Assembly: GCF_014164585.1 (NCBI RefSeq)
Contig: NZ_JACJFM010000050.1
Location: 1 to 34,981, forward strand
Length of the DNA stretch: 34,981 nucleotides
From: Oceanospirillum sediminis
GTDB lineage: Bacteria > Pseudomonadota > Gammaproteobacteria > Pseudomonadales > Halomonadaceae
Reading direction: 5' to 3'
Shown here: piece by piece, positions 22,806-32,205 of the stretch
Position numbering within the stretch: position 1 is the stretch's first letter
Layout: each line of letters begins with the position of its first letter
The notes under the pieces: model-generated
Told to the model about the DNA's origin: nothing
What the model saw: the letters and a program-made list of their open reading frames with translations, nothing else
Database searches by the model: none
Made by a program: the position numbers and the translations under genes

Positions 22806-22834
22806 GGCTGGTTTTTACCTTAATAGAGCGTGTT

Positions 22835-23347
22835 TCAAGTCAGTTGATTTTCGTCAAATTCTGACAAGTCCGGTACATAGATGGAGGCATCTTCTTTCAC
22901 CTCTTCCATGACCACATAACTTTTAGATTCTTTAACGCCAGGCAGAGTCAGTACCACATCTTCCAGTAATTGACGATAAGCCGACATTTCCGGGATACGG
23001 CATTTCAGAATGTAGTCAAACTGACCGGATACCAGGTGGCATTCCTGAATCTGAGGCTGTTTTGATACAGCACGACGAAACTCGTCAAATACTGCAGAAG
23101 ACTGGGTCTCCAGACTGATTTCTACGAAAACCAGCAGATTTGCTCTCAGATATTTAGGGTTAAGCAAGGCTTTATAGCCTTTGATAACCTCATTTCGTTC
23201 CAGGCGTTTAACACGTTCAAGACATGGTGTTGTCGAAAGACCGACCTGATTAGCCAGGTCGACATAAGAAATACGGGCATTCTCCTGTAAACAGGACAGA
23301 ATTTTGAGGTCAATACGATCCAGTGCGCGCGGTTTTGATGGTTTCAT
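22835..23347 (-). CDS. Lrp/AsnC-family regulator, Lrp-like
   Basis: 170-aa feast/famine regulator close in character to leucine-responsive Lrp: LDRIDLKILSCLQENARISYVDLANQVGLSTTPCLERVKRLE forms the winged helix-turn-helix (about residues 9-55), followed by the RAM domain with VSGQFDYILKCRI. The C-terminus PDLSEFDENQLT is acidic. It lies 29 bases before moeB on the same strand, 207 bases behind prmC, and may be transcribed with moeB. Its target cannot be read; it is not obviously tied to the dehydrogenase operon, which has its own Lrp relative. The ribosome-binding site is weak. Confidence 0.88.
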   Translation of the reverse strand: MKPSKPRALDRIDLKILSCLQENARISYVDLANQVGLSTTPCLERVKRLERNEVIKGYKALLNPKYLRANLLVFVEISLETQSSAVFDEFRRAVSKQPQIQECHLVSGQFDYILKCRIPEMSAYRQLLEDVVLTLPGVKESKSYVVMEEVKEDASIYVPDLSEFDENQLT

Positions 23348-23554
23348 AAGCGGGTCTGAGCGTCTCGTTGATCAGAGTGTTTTACTAGTTATTATCTTTA
23401 TGTCAGCAATAATTGCTGGCACAAGCTTAGCGTTAAGGCCCGATATAATTCAAGGTTTAAGCCGGAGAAATCACTAATACTTTATTACCAGGCGGCAGAA
23501 AAAAACTACGAATCATTGATTTATGCCACCTTCAGACAGGGTGGTCAGAACAAT

Positions 23555-24421
23555 TTACTGATTGGCTGATAAATGACATCCCAGAGTGATTCTGTCCTTT
23601 CCGGCCAGATCCTGAACACTTCTGACTTGTGTGAAACCCTCCGTCAGCATAATTTTCTGTACGGCATAAGCCTGATCACAGCCATGTTCCAGCAGCAACC
23701 AGCCCTGATCTTTCAGGCAACGCTTTACCTGAAGGCAGATCCGACGAATATCGTCCAGTCCATCAACACCGGATGTCAGGGCTGACAGTGGTTCAAAGCG
23801 CACATCACCCTGCTGCAGGTGAGGATCATTGGCTTCAATATAGGGCGGGTTTGAAACGATCAGGTCAAAATGATGTTCGGGCAGTGCCTGACACCAGTCG
23901 GATTGCACAACCCGGACATTATTCAGACCCAGGCGTGTCCGGTTTTGCTCTGCCAGCTGAACCGCACCGGTCTGATAATCACAGGCGGTAACGGACCAGC
24001 CGGGCTGTTCACTGGCCAGAGCCAGCGCAATAGCCCCGGTGCCGGTGCCCAGATCTGCAATGCTGGCTCCGGCATCAACGGGCAGAGACAGTGCGGTTTC
24101 TACCAGGGTTTCTGTATCAGGGCGTGGAATCAGAGTATCCGGACTGACTTTCAGTTCAAGTCCCCAGAATTCACGAAAGCCGGTCAGGTAGGCGACAGGC
24201 TGTCCGATCGCCCGCTCGGCAATCAGGGCTTGATATTGTTGCCACTGAGCCAGAGTCAGTACTTTATCTGACCAGGTATACAGCCAGGTTCTGTCTTTCT
24301 CCAGTACAAAAGCCAGTAACAGTTCCGCATCCAGACGTGCAGTATCTGACACCTGGCTGGCCTTATGTAGGGTTTCACAGGCCCGGACGATAGCCTGTTG
24401 GATATCAGGAAGAGTACTCAT
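23555..24421 (-). CDS. prmC: Release factor glutamine N5-methyltransferase
   Basis: SAM-dependent enzyme that methylates the glutamine of the GGQ motif in peptide release factors. SAM-binding motif IADLGTGTGAIALAL (about 121-135) and catalytic NPPY (191-194, context IVSNPPYIEAND) are clear; the N-terminal helical domain and FREFWGLELKVSPDTLIPRPDTE are family-typical. The length of 288 aa is normal. It lies just downstream of prfA, its substrate's gene, with a strong hairpin in the 108-base gap. GGAAG precedes the ATG. Confidence 0.96.
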   Translation of the reverse strand: MSTLPDIQQAIVRACETLHKASQVSDTARLDAELLLAFVLEKDRTWLYTWSDKVLTLAQWQQYQALIAERAIGQPVAYLTGFREFWGLELKVSPDTLIPRPDTETLVETALSLPVDAGASIADLGTGTGAIALALASEQPGWSVTACDYQTGAVQLAEQNRTRLGLNNVRVVQSDWCQALPEHHFDLIVSNPPYIEANDPHLQQGDVRFEPLSALTSGVDGLDDIRRICLQVKRCLKDQGWLLLEHGCDQAYAVQKIMLTEGFTQVRSVQDLAGKDRITLGCHLSANQ

Positions 24422-24484
24422 GAGGGACTTCCGAAAAGATAGGGATCATTGTCAGATCAGATTGCAGACGATTTATTCAGGGAG

Positions 24485-24513
24485 CTGACCGGATTATCAG
24501 ATAATCCGGTCAG
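24485..24513. other. Strong 13-bp hairpin between prfA and prmC
   Basis: Perfect arms CTGACCGGATTAT and ATAATCCGGTCAG around CAG, 16 bases past the prfA stop codon. There is no T-run in the minus-strand direction, so full termination is doubtful; attenuation, transcript-end protection or a mobile-repeat origin are possible. Confidence 0.65.
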
Positions 24514-24529
24514 ACAAGATATAAGCTGA

Positions 24530-25612
24530 TCAATCGCTTAATGCCGCCAGCTGGTCTGCCTGATGTTCTGCTACCAGAGGGTCAACCACTTCGTGCAGTG
24601 CGCCTTCCATCACTTCGTCCAGCTTGTACAGTGTCAGGTTGATACGGTGATCGGTTACCCGGCCCTGAGGGTAGTTATAGGTACGGATACGCTCAGAACG
24701 GTCACCGCTGCCTACCAGACTACGGCGGGCATCAGACTGCTCCTGTGCGGCTTTATCTTCAGCGGCCTGCTGGATACGGGAGGCCAGCAGAGACATGGCT
24801 TTAGCTTTATTTTTATGCTGTGAACGCTCATCCTGGCATTCAACCACGGTGCCGGTTGGCAGGTGAGTGATGCGGATCGCCGAGTCTGTGGTGTTAACGT
24901 GCTGACCACCGGCCCCGGATGAACGATAGGTATCAATACGCAGATCTGCCGGATTGATATTGACTGTTCCAACCGCATCGGCTTCTGCCATCACGGCTAC
25001 GGTGCAGGCCGAGGTATGGATACGACCCTGAGATTCTGTTGCCGGAACCCGCTGTACACGGTGGGCGCCGGATTCAAACTTCAGCTGAGAATATACCCGG
25101 TCTCCGCTGATACGGGTGATAATTTCTTTAAAGCCTCCGTGCTCGCCTTCATTCTGGCTGATGATTTCCACCTTCCAGCGTTTTTTCTCAGAAAAGCGAG
25201 AGTACATGCGGAACAGATCACCAGAGAAGATAGCGGCTTCATCACCACCGGTTCCGGCGCGAATTTCCAGAAAGACGTTACGTTCGTCATTCGGATCTTT
25301 GGGCAGCAGCAGCTTCTGAAGATCCAGTTCCAGGCCTTCCAGTGCTTCCTTACCGGCCTCAATTTCTTCCTGAGCCATCTCCCGCATTTCAGCGTCGCCG
25401 TCTTCCAGCATCAGCTTCGCTTCTTCAATATTATCCAGTACTTGCTGATAGTGATTAAAGGCTTCAACAACAGGTTCCAGCTCTGAGTATTCCTGAGAAT
25501 AGTTACGGAATTTATCCTGATCAGAGATAATTTCTGCATCGCTCAACAGGGCCTGCAGCTCTTCAAAACGGTCTTTTAACAGATCCAGTTTGGCTAGAAT
25601 GGATGGTTTCAT
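24530..25612 (-). CDS. prfA: Peptide chain release factor 1
   Basis: Class I release factor reading UAA and UAG in the ribosomal A site. The tripeptide anticodon loop PAT is at 190-192 ([14 protein letters not shown]) and the catalytic GGQ at 235-237 ([15 protein letters not shown]). 360 aa, exactly the family size. The GGQ glutamine is the target of the PrmC enzyme encoded next. GGAAGAG stands before the ATG. It follows hemA after 150 bases. Confidence 0.97.
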   Translation of the reverse strand: MKPSILAKLDLLKDRFEELQALLSDAEIISDQDKFRNYSQEYSELEPVVEAFNHYQQVLDNIEEAKLMLEDGDAEMREMAQEEIEAGKEALEGLELDLQKLLLPKDPNDERNVFLEIRAGTGGDEAAIFSGDLFRMYSRFSEKKRWKVEIISQNEGEHGGFKEIITRISGDRVYSQLKFESGAHRVQRVPATESQGRIHTSACTVAVMAEADAVGTVNINPADLRIDTYRSSGAGGQHVNTTDSAIRITHLPTGTVVECQDERSQHKNKAKAMSLLASRIQQAAEDKAAQEQSDARRSLVGSGDRSERIRTYNYPQGRVTDHRINLTLYKLDEVMEGALHEVVDPLVAEHQADQLAALSD

Positions 25613-25762
25613 ATCGACTCTTCCGCGTGGCGGTTATTTAAAGTGGCTAAAGGGTTGTCTGATTGAGCTCACTGATATCAGGTCACGCGGCACAATCGGG
25701 ATTTATCAGAGGCTGACAGAAGTGTCTTAAGCGTCGCTTCTGCCAGCGAAAGGTGAGGGGTG

Positions 25763-27013
25763 CTAATCCAGGGCAAACAGTGTGCGGGCACTGTCCAGCA
25801 GATCATGACGGTTATCTGCTGAGGCCTGACGCATCTGAACGCTGGGTTCGTGCAGAATTTTGTTGGTCAGGGATTGAGAAAATCGTTGCAGAACCTCTTC
25901 GGCACTCTGGCCCTTTTTCAGCTGTTGCAGGGCTTTTTCCAGTTCCTGCTGGCGTAGTTTTTCGGTTTGCTGGCGTAACTCCCCGATCAGTTGTCCGGCA
26001 CCACGGGCACGACGGGCCAGCATAAATTCTTCCACACCTTCCAGTACCAGCTGTTCTGCCTGCTCTGCTGCTTCCTGACGGCTGCGCATATTTTCTTCGA
26101 TAACCTCTTTAAGGTCATCGACGCTGTACAGATAGATATCGTCCAGATCACCGACCTGAGGTTCGATATCTCGGGGAACCGCTATGTCCACCATAAAAAT
26201 AGGTCGGTGCTTACGCACTTTCAGGGCGCGTTCTACCGCACCTTTGCCCAGAATAGGTAGCTGACTGGCGGTTGAGGCAATCACGATATCGGCTTTTTCC
26301 AGCTGGTGGGGAATATCGCCCAGTAGCACTGCTTCACCATTAAACTCCTCTGCCAGTGCCTGAGCACGCCCCAGAGTCCGGTTTGCGACCACCATATCTT
26401 TGACTCCGGCATTACGCAGATGGCGGGCTACCAGTTCAATGGTTTCTCCGGCTCCGATCAACAGCGCGCGGCTGCGGGCCAGGTCAGAGAAAATACGCTG
26501 GGCCAGATTAACGGCAGCATAAGCTACAGAAACGGGGTTTTCACCAATTGATGTGCGGGTGCGTACCTGCTTGGCTACCGAAAAGGATTGCTGGAACAGC
26601 TGATTCAGTTCCCGGCCTACCAGGCCTTTATCCTGTGCGTTCAGAAAGGCGTCTTTAATCTGTCCCAGAATCTGGGGTTCACCCAGTACCATGGAATCCA
26701 GGCCGCAGGAGACCCGCATCAGATGCCTGGCAGCATGTTCGCCAAGATATTCATAGCTGTAGCGGGCCAGATCGGCCAGATCCAGATGATGGAACTGACT
26801 GATCCACTCCAGTACCGGCGCAGTTTCTTCCCCGTCAACTACGCAATAGAGCTCTGTGCGGTTACAGGTGGAAACCACAGTCACTTCGCTGATTGAGGGG
26901 TGCTGTCTCAGCTGCTGAAAGGCACCTTCAAGCTGTTCCGGGGTAAAGGCGACTCTTTCTCGAATCTCCACCGGGGCAGTTTTATGATTGATTCCAAATG
27001 CAAGCAGGCTCAT
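25763..27013 (-). CDS. hemA: Glutamyl-tRNA reductase
   Basis: First committed step of C5-pathway tetrapyrrole synthesis: NADPH reduction of glutamyl-tRNA(Glu) to glutamate-1-semialdehyde. The catalytic cysteine is C50 in [31 protein letters not shown] and the NADPH fold [17 protein letters not shown] follow, and the C-terminal dimerization helices close the protein. 416 aa is typical. The N-terminus [21 protein letters not shown] is standard, so the start is firm although no good ribosome site is seen. It is first in the hemA-prfA-prmC run and divergent from the TPR lipoprotein gene. Confidence 0.97.
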   Translation of the reverse strand: MSLLAFGINHKTAPVEIRERVAFTPEQLEGAFQQLRQHPSISEVTVVSTCNRTELYCVVDGEETAPVLEWISQFHHLDLADLARYSYEYLGEHAARHLMRVSCGLDSMVLGEPQILGQIKDAFLNAQDKGLVGRELNQLFQQSFSVAKQVRTRTSIGENPVSVAYAAVNLAQRIFSDLARSRALLIGAGETIELVARHLRNAGVKDMVVANRTLGRAQALAEEFNGEAVLLGDIPHQLEKADIVIASTASQLPILGKGAVERALKVRKHRPIFMVDIAVPRDIEPQVGDLDDIYLYSVDDLKEVIEENMRSRQEAAEQAEQLVLEGVEEFMLARRARGAGQLIGELRQQTEKLRQQELEKALQQLKKGQSAEEVLQRFSQSLTNKILHEPSVQMRQASADNRHDLLDSARTLFALD

Positions 27014-27570
27014 AACGGATCGTGTTTTGTACCGGTCTGGTTCGGTAACTGATTTTTTCTGCCGATGCCGGAGAGTATAGTCCGGTCTGACAGGTCGTCA
27101 GGTTTATCAGTTCCGATTGTTAGCAAGAGGCTGTCTCTGATCATACTAAATAGCAGAGCGTCCACCCGTTTTTCTGACGTTTTATCTGGCATAAGCTATG
27201 ACAGTCTCTGTCTTAGTCTTTAATTACAGAGTATTCAGAAAGCTTCCTGACTTCTTTTCAGGAGGCGAGGGATAATATCATAAACCGACTTGTCCTGACA
27301 TACAGGTAAACTGACGCAAAGTTTGATCGTTACCGCCGATAATATCGGGTACAACATCAGAGTTCTGTTTATTCCTTTTATCGCATCGGAGTAAAAGAAT
27401 GCTGGTCTGCTCTGGCATAGCTGCGGCTGAATCCGGCGGCTCTTAGCAGAGTAACCTTTGTGCTGATATTGATAACGGCCGAAGGTATTGCCCCGGCATT
27501 GTCTGGTGCAGATTAAACTGAACGTGTATTGTGTGGTCTTATTTTTTATCGTCCGACTCAGGAAACGAGC
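27014..27570. other. Long divergent intergenic region between hemA and the TPR lipoprotein gene
   Basis: About 560 bases without a supportable gene. It must contain divergent promoters; the best hemA candidate is annotated separately. A 60-codon minus-strand frame (27010-27192) overlaps the hemA start and has no family character. I see no tRNA or known RNA element here. Confidence 0.5.
27074..27101 (-). promoter_or_regulatory. Candidate hemA promoter
   Basis: On the minus strand CTGACG (-35, 27096-27101) and TATACT (-10, 27074-27079) are separated by 16 bases, about 60 bases before the hemA ATG. The match to the sigma-70 form is moderate. Confidence 0.4.
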
Positions 27571-29346
27571 ATGCGAGGCTTTATATTCCCCATACTGGGC
27601 TGTGTAGCCCTGATGACAGGATGTCAGTCCCTGAATCCTTCATACGGTATTGCACAGGATACTCCTCTGGTTTACGACCCTGCGGCTGAACAGGCTGTGG
27701 AAATCAAAGGGTTAAATGGCGACAGTCTGGCTCAGCTACTGGCTGCTGAAATTGCCGGTCAGCGTGAGCAGTTTGATTATGCTTTGCAGGTCTATCTGTC
27801 TCAGGCCAGTGAATATCAGCACCCTCAGCTGGCTGAGCGGGCAACCTGGCTGGCGCAATATGCCGGTGATGTAGAGGCGGCACTGGATGCAGCAACCTTA
27901 TGGAGTGAGACGGACAGTGATAATAAAGATGCGCATCAGATGGCGTCTACGCTCCTGGTTCAGCAAGGGGAGTTACTGGAAGCGTTTGATCATCAGAAAA
28001 AGTTACTGGAGTTAGGTGAATCCACTCATTTCAGTTATCTGGCTGAGCGCAGTGAAAAAAGAGAAGCGCTGATTAAAGAAGAGTTGTTACTGAATATCCA
28101 TAGTTTGTTGAGAGAGTATCCGGACAACCCGGATCTGTTAACCGCCAGTGGACAGTTGTTGATTTACCGCCAGGCGATGCCGCAGGCTCTGCGACAGATC
28201 TCCCGTGCTTTGCAATATCAGCCCGATAACGTCAGCGCGATTATTCTGAAAGCCGGTCTGGTTGCCGGGTTGCAGTCGGTATCCGGTGGCGTCGATGTGC
28301 TGAGAGAAGGGGCAGCCAGATTACCGGATAACCTTCGCTTACAACTGGCGCTGGCCCGAGGGCTTCTGAAAGCAGGGCAGACCGATGAAGCCCAGGTGGT
28401 ATTTCAGACGATTGCAGATAAGCATCCTGATAATGGCCAGCTGGCACTGTCACTGGCATTAATCCTGATGGAGAATGGTCTGGTTGAGCAGGCTAAGGCT
28501 GAGCTGGAAAAGTTATTATCCTCCCAGCAGGAAACCAGTTCTGCACATTATTATCTGGGGCGACTGGCAGAACAGGAAAATGATCTGGACGGTGCCGTAT
28601 TCCATTATCAGGAAGTCCTGGATGGTAAAGATTTTTTACAGGCCCATGCCAGAGCCGCACGTATTCAGATTGAACGGGGGCAGATAGAAGATGCCAGAGT
28701 TCACCTGTCCCGTATGCGACTCAGTCGACCGGATCAGAGTGTTCGTCTGTATCTGATTGAGGCTGAGTTGTTGCAGGCTGTTGATCGTTATGATGATGCT
28801 ATGCAGATTCTGAGCGATGGTGTTGAACGCATGGGTAATGATTATGAACTGCTTTATAGCCGGGCGATGATAGCGCTGAAACGTGAAGATATTGTCACGA
28901 TGGAGCAGGATCTGCGCCTTATCCTGGAACAGGAACCCAATAATGCCATGGTGCTGAATACCCTGGGTTACAGTCTGACCGAGTATACCGAACGTTATCA
29001 GGAAGCGATGGCTCTGATTCGCAAAGCCTATGATCTGAAGCCGGGCGATCCGGCGATTACTGACAGTCTGGGCTGGGTTTACTTTAAACTGGGTCAAAAC
29101 AGTGAAGCGATTCTGTTGCTGAGTCAGGCTTATGAACAGATGCAGGACCCGGAAATCGCTACTCACCTGATAGAAGTGTTCTGGGCCGGGCAGCATAAAG
29201 AAGAAGCACGTAGTTTGCTGGATGAGGCACTGGAACTTTTTCCGGATAATCCATTGATAGAACGCCTGATAGAACGCTTTCCAGAGCTGAAGCAACAACC
29301 GGTTATGTCGGATAGCGATTCGGTAGCCGGACAGCAGGCTCGCTGA
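27571..29346 (+). CDS. TPR-repeat outer-membrane lipoprotein, between hemA and lolB
   Basis: 591-aa tetratricopeptide-repeat protein with a lipoprotein signal: MRGFIFPILGCVALMTGC with lipidated Cys at residue 18, followed by Gln, which favours the outer membrane. I chose the ATG at 27571 with AGGAAA seven bases upstream; a longer frame from 27529 would hide the signal peptide. Many degenerate TPR units follow, for instance AHYYLGRLAEQENDLDGAVFHYQEVL and DSLGWVYFKLGQNSEAILLLSQAYEQ. A gene of this type stands between hemA and lolB in Pseudomonas. Such proteins serve as scaffolds for protein assembly at the envelope; its partner is not known to me. Its stop codon overlaps the lolB start. Confidence 0.9.
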   Translation: MRGFIFPILGCVALMTGCQSLNPSYGIAQDTPLVYDPAAEQAVEIKGLNGDSLAQLLAAEIAGQREQFDYALQVYLSQASEYQHPQLAERATWLAQYAGDVEAALDAATLWSETDSDNKDAHQMASTLLVQQGELLEAFDHQKKLLELGESTHFSYLAERSEKREALIKEELLLNIHSLLREYPDNPDLLTASGQLLIYRQAMPQALRQISRALQYQPDNVSAIILKAGLVAGLQSVSGGVDVLREGAARLPDNLRLQLALARGLLKAGQTDEAQVVFQTIADKHPDNGQLALSLALILMENGLVEQAKAELEKLLSSQQETSSAHYYLGRLAEQENDLDGAVFHYQEVLDGKDFLQAHARAARIQIERGQIEDARVHLSRMRLSRPDQSVRLYLIEAELLQAVDRYDDAMQILSDGVERMGNDYELLYSRAMIALKREDIVTMEQDLRLILEQEPNNAMVLNTLGYSLTEYTERYQEAMALIRKAYDLKPGDPAITDSLGWVYFKLGQNSEAILLLSQAYEQMQDPEIATHLIEVFWAGQHKEEARSLLDEALELFPDNPLIERLIERFPELKQQPVMSDSDSVAGQQAR

Positions 29347-29981
29347 TGATGGGCAGAATGAGGTTGACGACGAAAAAACTGACAGGTGTTTTCCTGGTCG
29401 TGCTATTGACTCTGGCCGGGTGTAGTGCCCCGCAGAAGCTTGAACAGGCTGATCAGCATTATACCGATGGGCATACCCGTGCTCTGATGAAACTGACCCA
29501 CTGGCAATTCAGTGGCAAGATACGGGTGAAGACGGAAGATAGTGCGAATAGTGCGAATATTCAGTGGCTGCAGGAAGGGGAAAACTACCGCATTGTGCTC
29601 AGTGGTCCTCTGGGAAAAGTAGGCGCTGTGATTGATGGCAATCCGTACCGGGTGACACTGGAAATGCCGGATCATCCGCTTTATCAGGCTCAAACCCCTG
29701 AGGCACTGCTGTATGAACACTTTGGCTGGAATCTGCCATTAAGCCATCTGTTCTACTGGGTGCGTACCCTACCTGCACCGGGCAGTAACTTTGATGCTAA
29801 AACCAATGAAGAGCAGCAACTGGCTGTCATTCAGCAGGATGGCTGGGATATTCGCTATGATCGTTTCCATAATCAGTTTACCCCGGCACTGCCTGGACGT
29901 ATGAAGATCAATAAAGGTGATCTTCAGCTGACACTGGTGATGAATCAGTGGCAGCCTGAATTTGTAACCGCTCAGCACTAA
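29346..29981 (+). CDS. lolB: Outer-membrane lipoprotein receptor LolB
   Basis: Receives lipoproteins from the periplasmic carrier LolA and inserts them in the outer membrane. The N-terminal lipoprotein signal ends in LTLAGC (lipidated Cys near residue 26), and the body has LolB features: ALMKLTHWQFSGKIRVKT, ANIQWLQEGENYRIVLSGPLG and VNQW-like end segment TLVMNQWQPE. About 211 aa, family size. The start ATG shares its A with the stop codon of the TPR gene (TGATG), so translation is coupled; ATGs at 29349 and 29358 are alternatives. It is in the envelope-to-isoprenoid block conserved in pseudomonads. Confidence 0.92.
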   Translation: MMGRMRLTTKKLTGVFLVVLLTLAGCSAPQKLEQADQHYTDGHTRALMKLTHWQFSGKIRVKTEDSANSANIQWLQEGENYRIVLSGPLGKVGAVIDGNPYRVTLEMPDHPLYQAQTPEALLYEHFGWNLPLSHLFYWVRTLPAPGSNFDAKTNEEQQLAVIQQDGWDIRYDRFHNQFTPALPGRMKINKGDLQLTLVMNQWQPEFVTAQH

Positions 29982-30021
29982 CCTCTGTGAGGTGTTTTGC
30001 AACCTCTGTGAGGTGTTTTGC
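29980..30021 (+). repeat. Tandem 21-bp repeat, each unit a small hairpin
   Basis: AACCTCTGTGAGGTGTTTTGC occurs twice in direct succession right at the lolB stop codon. Each copy forms ACCTC-TGT-GAGGT followed by GTTTTG, a miniature terminator shape. Probably a duplication of a weak terminator or attenuator between lolB and ispE. Confidence 0.85.
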
Positions 30022-30069
30022 TGAGCCCCGCTATCTGTCTGTATAACTTCTATTCCGGATCTGTTTATT

Positions 30070-30993
30070 ATGAACACGCCTGCTGCTGGCATAGCTCCTG
30101 CTGTTGTCTGGCCAGAATCTTTGTCATTACCTTCCTCTGTTACTCTGCCTGCTCCGGCTAAGCTGAATCTGATGTTGCATATCGTCGGACAGCGGGAAGA
30201 TGGTTATCACCTGTTACAGACACAGTTTCAGTTTCTGGATTTCTGTGATCAGCTGACGTTTGAGCTGACCGGCGAACATTCCGGCGGTATTGAGCTGATC
30301 TCCGAGATGAAAGATGTTGCCGCAGAAGAGAATTTGATTGTGAAGGCCGGGCGGCAGTTGCAACGTTGCCATCCGGATAGAATATTACCGGATGTCAGAA
30401 TCACGCTGGAGAAAAGAATCCCTATGGGTGGTGGTGTGGGTGGTGGCAGCTCAGACTGTGCTACTGCACTGATCGCACTGAATTATCTCTGGCAACTGAA
30501 TATGACCGTTGACCAGCTGGCAGAGATTGGTGTCAGTCTGGGAGCTGATGTGCCGGTGTTTGTGCGTGGTAATGCCGCCTGGGCAGAAGGTATTGGTGAG
30601 CAACTGACTCCGATTTATCTGCCGGAACCGTATTTTGTCGTACTGATTCCGGACTGTCATATTTCAACAGCGAAAATTTTTTCAAATAAAGAGTTGACAA
30701 GAGATAGCAGAATAATGAAAATAGCGCCCGCACTTGAGCAGGGCGGTCACAACGATTGCGAACCAATTGTCCGAAGTCTCTATCCTGAAGTGGATGAGGC
30801 GGTAAGTTGGCTGGCTCAGTTTAGCAAAACACAAATGACAGGTACTGGAGCTTGTGTATTTGCAGGGTTTAAAGACAAAGAAACTGCTATAAAGATTCTT
30901 TGTCAAAAGCCTGAAAACTGGCAAGGGTTTGTCGCTCAGGGGAAAAACATTTCTCCTTTATTCAGTAAGCTGTCTGAGTTTATTGAATCGTAA
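30070..30993 (+). CDS. ispE: 4-diphosphocytidyl-2-C-methyl-D-erythritol kinase
   Basis: GHMP-family kinase of the MEP isoprenoid pathway; phosphorylates CDP-methylerythritol at position 2. Features are PAPAKLNLMLHIVGQREDGYH (described from residue 27) with the catalytic lysine region, and the ATP loop IPMGGGVGGGSSDCATA (about 117-133). Residues 1-26 are an N-terminal extension, so a later start is possible, but no better ribosome site is seen. 307 aa is slightly long. The last third is visibly more AT-rich than the first part. It is followed by tRNA-Gln and prs, the order seen in Pseudomonas. Confidence 0.95.
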   Translation: MNTPAAGIAPAVVWPESLSLPSSVTLPAPAKLNLMLHIVGQREDGYHLLQTQFQFLDFCDQLTFELTGEHSGGIELISEMKDVAAEENLIVKAGRQLQRCHPDRILPDVRITLEKRIPMGGGVGGGSSDCATALIALNYLWQLNMTVDQLAEIGVSLGADVPVFVRGNAAWAEGIGEQLTPIYLPEPYFVVLIPDCHISTAKIFSNKELTRDSRIMKIAPALEQGGHNDCEPIVRSLYPEVDEAVSWLAQFSKTQMTGTGACVFAGFKDKETAIKILCQKPENWQGFVAQGKNISPLFSKLSEFIES

Positions 30994-31048
30994 CAAGTGC
31001 AGGTTCAGAGAGTGATACAGATTGCTCTGAATCTGATTTGTAAATAAA

Positions 31049-31123
31049 TGGGGTATCGCCAAGCGGTAAGGCACTGGATTCTGATTCCAGCATTCCCAGG
31101 TTCGAATCCTGGTACCCCAGCCA
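31049..31123 (+). tRNA. tRNA-Gln (anticodon CTG)
   Basis: 75 nt including an encoded CCA end. Acceptor TGGGGTA pairs with TACCCCA, the anticodon arm is CTGGA-TTCTGAT-TCCAG with anticodon CTG at 31081-31083, and the T arm carries GGTTCGAATCC. It closely resembles enterobacterial tRNA-Gln. It lies between ispE and prs, probably in the same transcript. Confidence 0.97.
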
Positions 31124-31179
31124 TTTTCTGCACAGCCCGCACACTCCCAGTCAGACTGAAAATCCAAAGGTAGTTACTC

Positions 31180-32124
31180 GTGTCAAAATTAATGGTGTTT
31201 ACGGGGAACGCAAACCCCCAGTTAGCCCGCAAAGTTGTTGATTGTCTGGATATCCGTCTTGGTGACGCTACAGTTGGACAATTCAGCGATGGAGAAATTG
31301 CCGTTGAAATTAACGAGAACGTACGTGGTAAAGACGTTTTCGTAATCCAGTCTACCTGTGTGCCGACTAACGATAACCTGATGGAACTGATCCTGATGGT
31401 TGATGCACTGCGTCGTGCATCTGCTCAGCGTATCACCGCTGTAATTCCTTATTTTGGTTATGCTCGTCAGGATCGTCGCGTACGTTCCGCCCGTGTGCCT
31501 ATTAGTGCTAAAGTGATTGCAGATATGATCGTATCCGTGGGTGTAGATCGTGTGGTAACGGTTGACCTGCACGCTGACCAGATCCAGGGCTTCTTTGAGG
31601 TACCTGTTGATAACGTATACGGTTCCCCTATTCTGCTGGATGATATTGAGCGCCAGAACTATGACGATCTTGTCGTAGTTTCTCCTGATGTTGGTGGCGT
31701 TGTGCGTGCTCGTGCCATTGCCAAACAGCTGAATGATGCTGATCTGGCTATTATCGATAAGCGTCGTCCACAGGCCAACGAAGCTCAGGTAATGCACATC
31801 ATTGGTGATGTGCAGGATCGTACCTGTGTACTGGTTGATGACATGGTGGATACTGCGGGTACCCTGTGTAAAGCCGCTGAAGCTCTGAAAGCTCATGGTG
31901 CGAAGCGTGTGGTTGCTTATGCCACTCACCCGGTTCTGTCTGGCCCTGCGATTGACAACCTGCGTAACTCTGTTCTGGATGAACTGATCATTACAGACAC
32001 TGTTCCTCTGACTGAAGCTGCTAAAAAATGCGGTAAAATCCGTCAGCTGACCCTGTCCAGCCTGCTGGCTGAGGCGGTACGTCGTGTCAGCAATGAGGAA
32101 TCAATCAGCGCGATGTTTCGCTGA
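31180..32124 (+). CDS. prs: Ribose-phosphate pyrophosphokinase (PRPP synthetase)
   Basis: Makes PRPP from ribose 5-phosphate and ATP for nucleotides, histidine, tryptophan and NAD. Class I features: [11 protein letters not shown], the ATP flap [16 protein letters not shown] and the PRPP loop [13 protein letters not shown]. 314 aa. The start codon is GTG at 31180 with AAAGG nine bases upstream; [16 protein letters not shown] is the usual N-terminus. A 12-bp hairpin separates it from rplY. Confidence 0.97.
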   Translation: MSKLMVFTGNANPQLARKVVDCLDIRLGDATVGQFSDGEIAVEINENVRGKDVFVIQSTCVPTNDNLMELILMVDALRRASAQRITAVIPYFGYARQDRRVRSARVPISAKVIADMIVSVGVDRVVTVDLHADQIQGFFEVPVDNVYGSPILLDDIERQNYDDLVVVSPDVGGVVRARAIAKQLNDADLAIIDKRRPQANEAQVMHIIGDVQDRTCVLVDDMVDTAGTLCKAAEALKAHGAKRVVAYATHPVLSGPAIDNLRNSVLDELIITDTVPLTEAAKKCGKIRQLTLSSLLAEAVRRVSNEESISAMFR

Positions 32125-32144
32125 TTAAAACCGATTTAAACCCG

Positions 32145-32180
32145 AACGCTGATTTCTGGTCGCGGAAATCAGCGTTTTCT
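32145..32180 (+). terminator. Terminator or attenuator between prs and rplY
   Basis: Perfect 12-bp arms AACGCTGATTTC and GAAATCAGCGTT around an 8-base loop, then TTCT. It begins 20 bases past the prs stop codon and ends 26 bases before the rplY start, so some read-through is likely. Confidence 0.7.
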
Positions 32181-32205
32181 ATATGTAAAACTGAGGAAAA
32201 TCATT

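Noticed and set aside
27010-27192. 60-codon minus-strand frame before hemA
   Set aside because: It overlaps the hemA start and contains the likely hemA promoter; no coding character.
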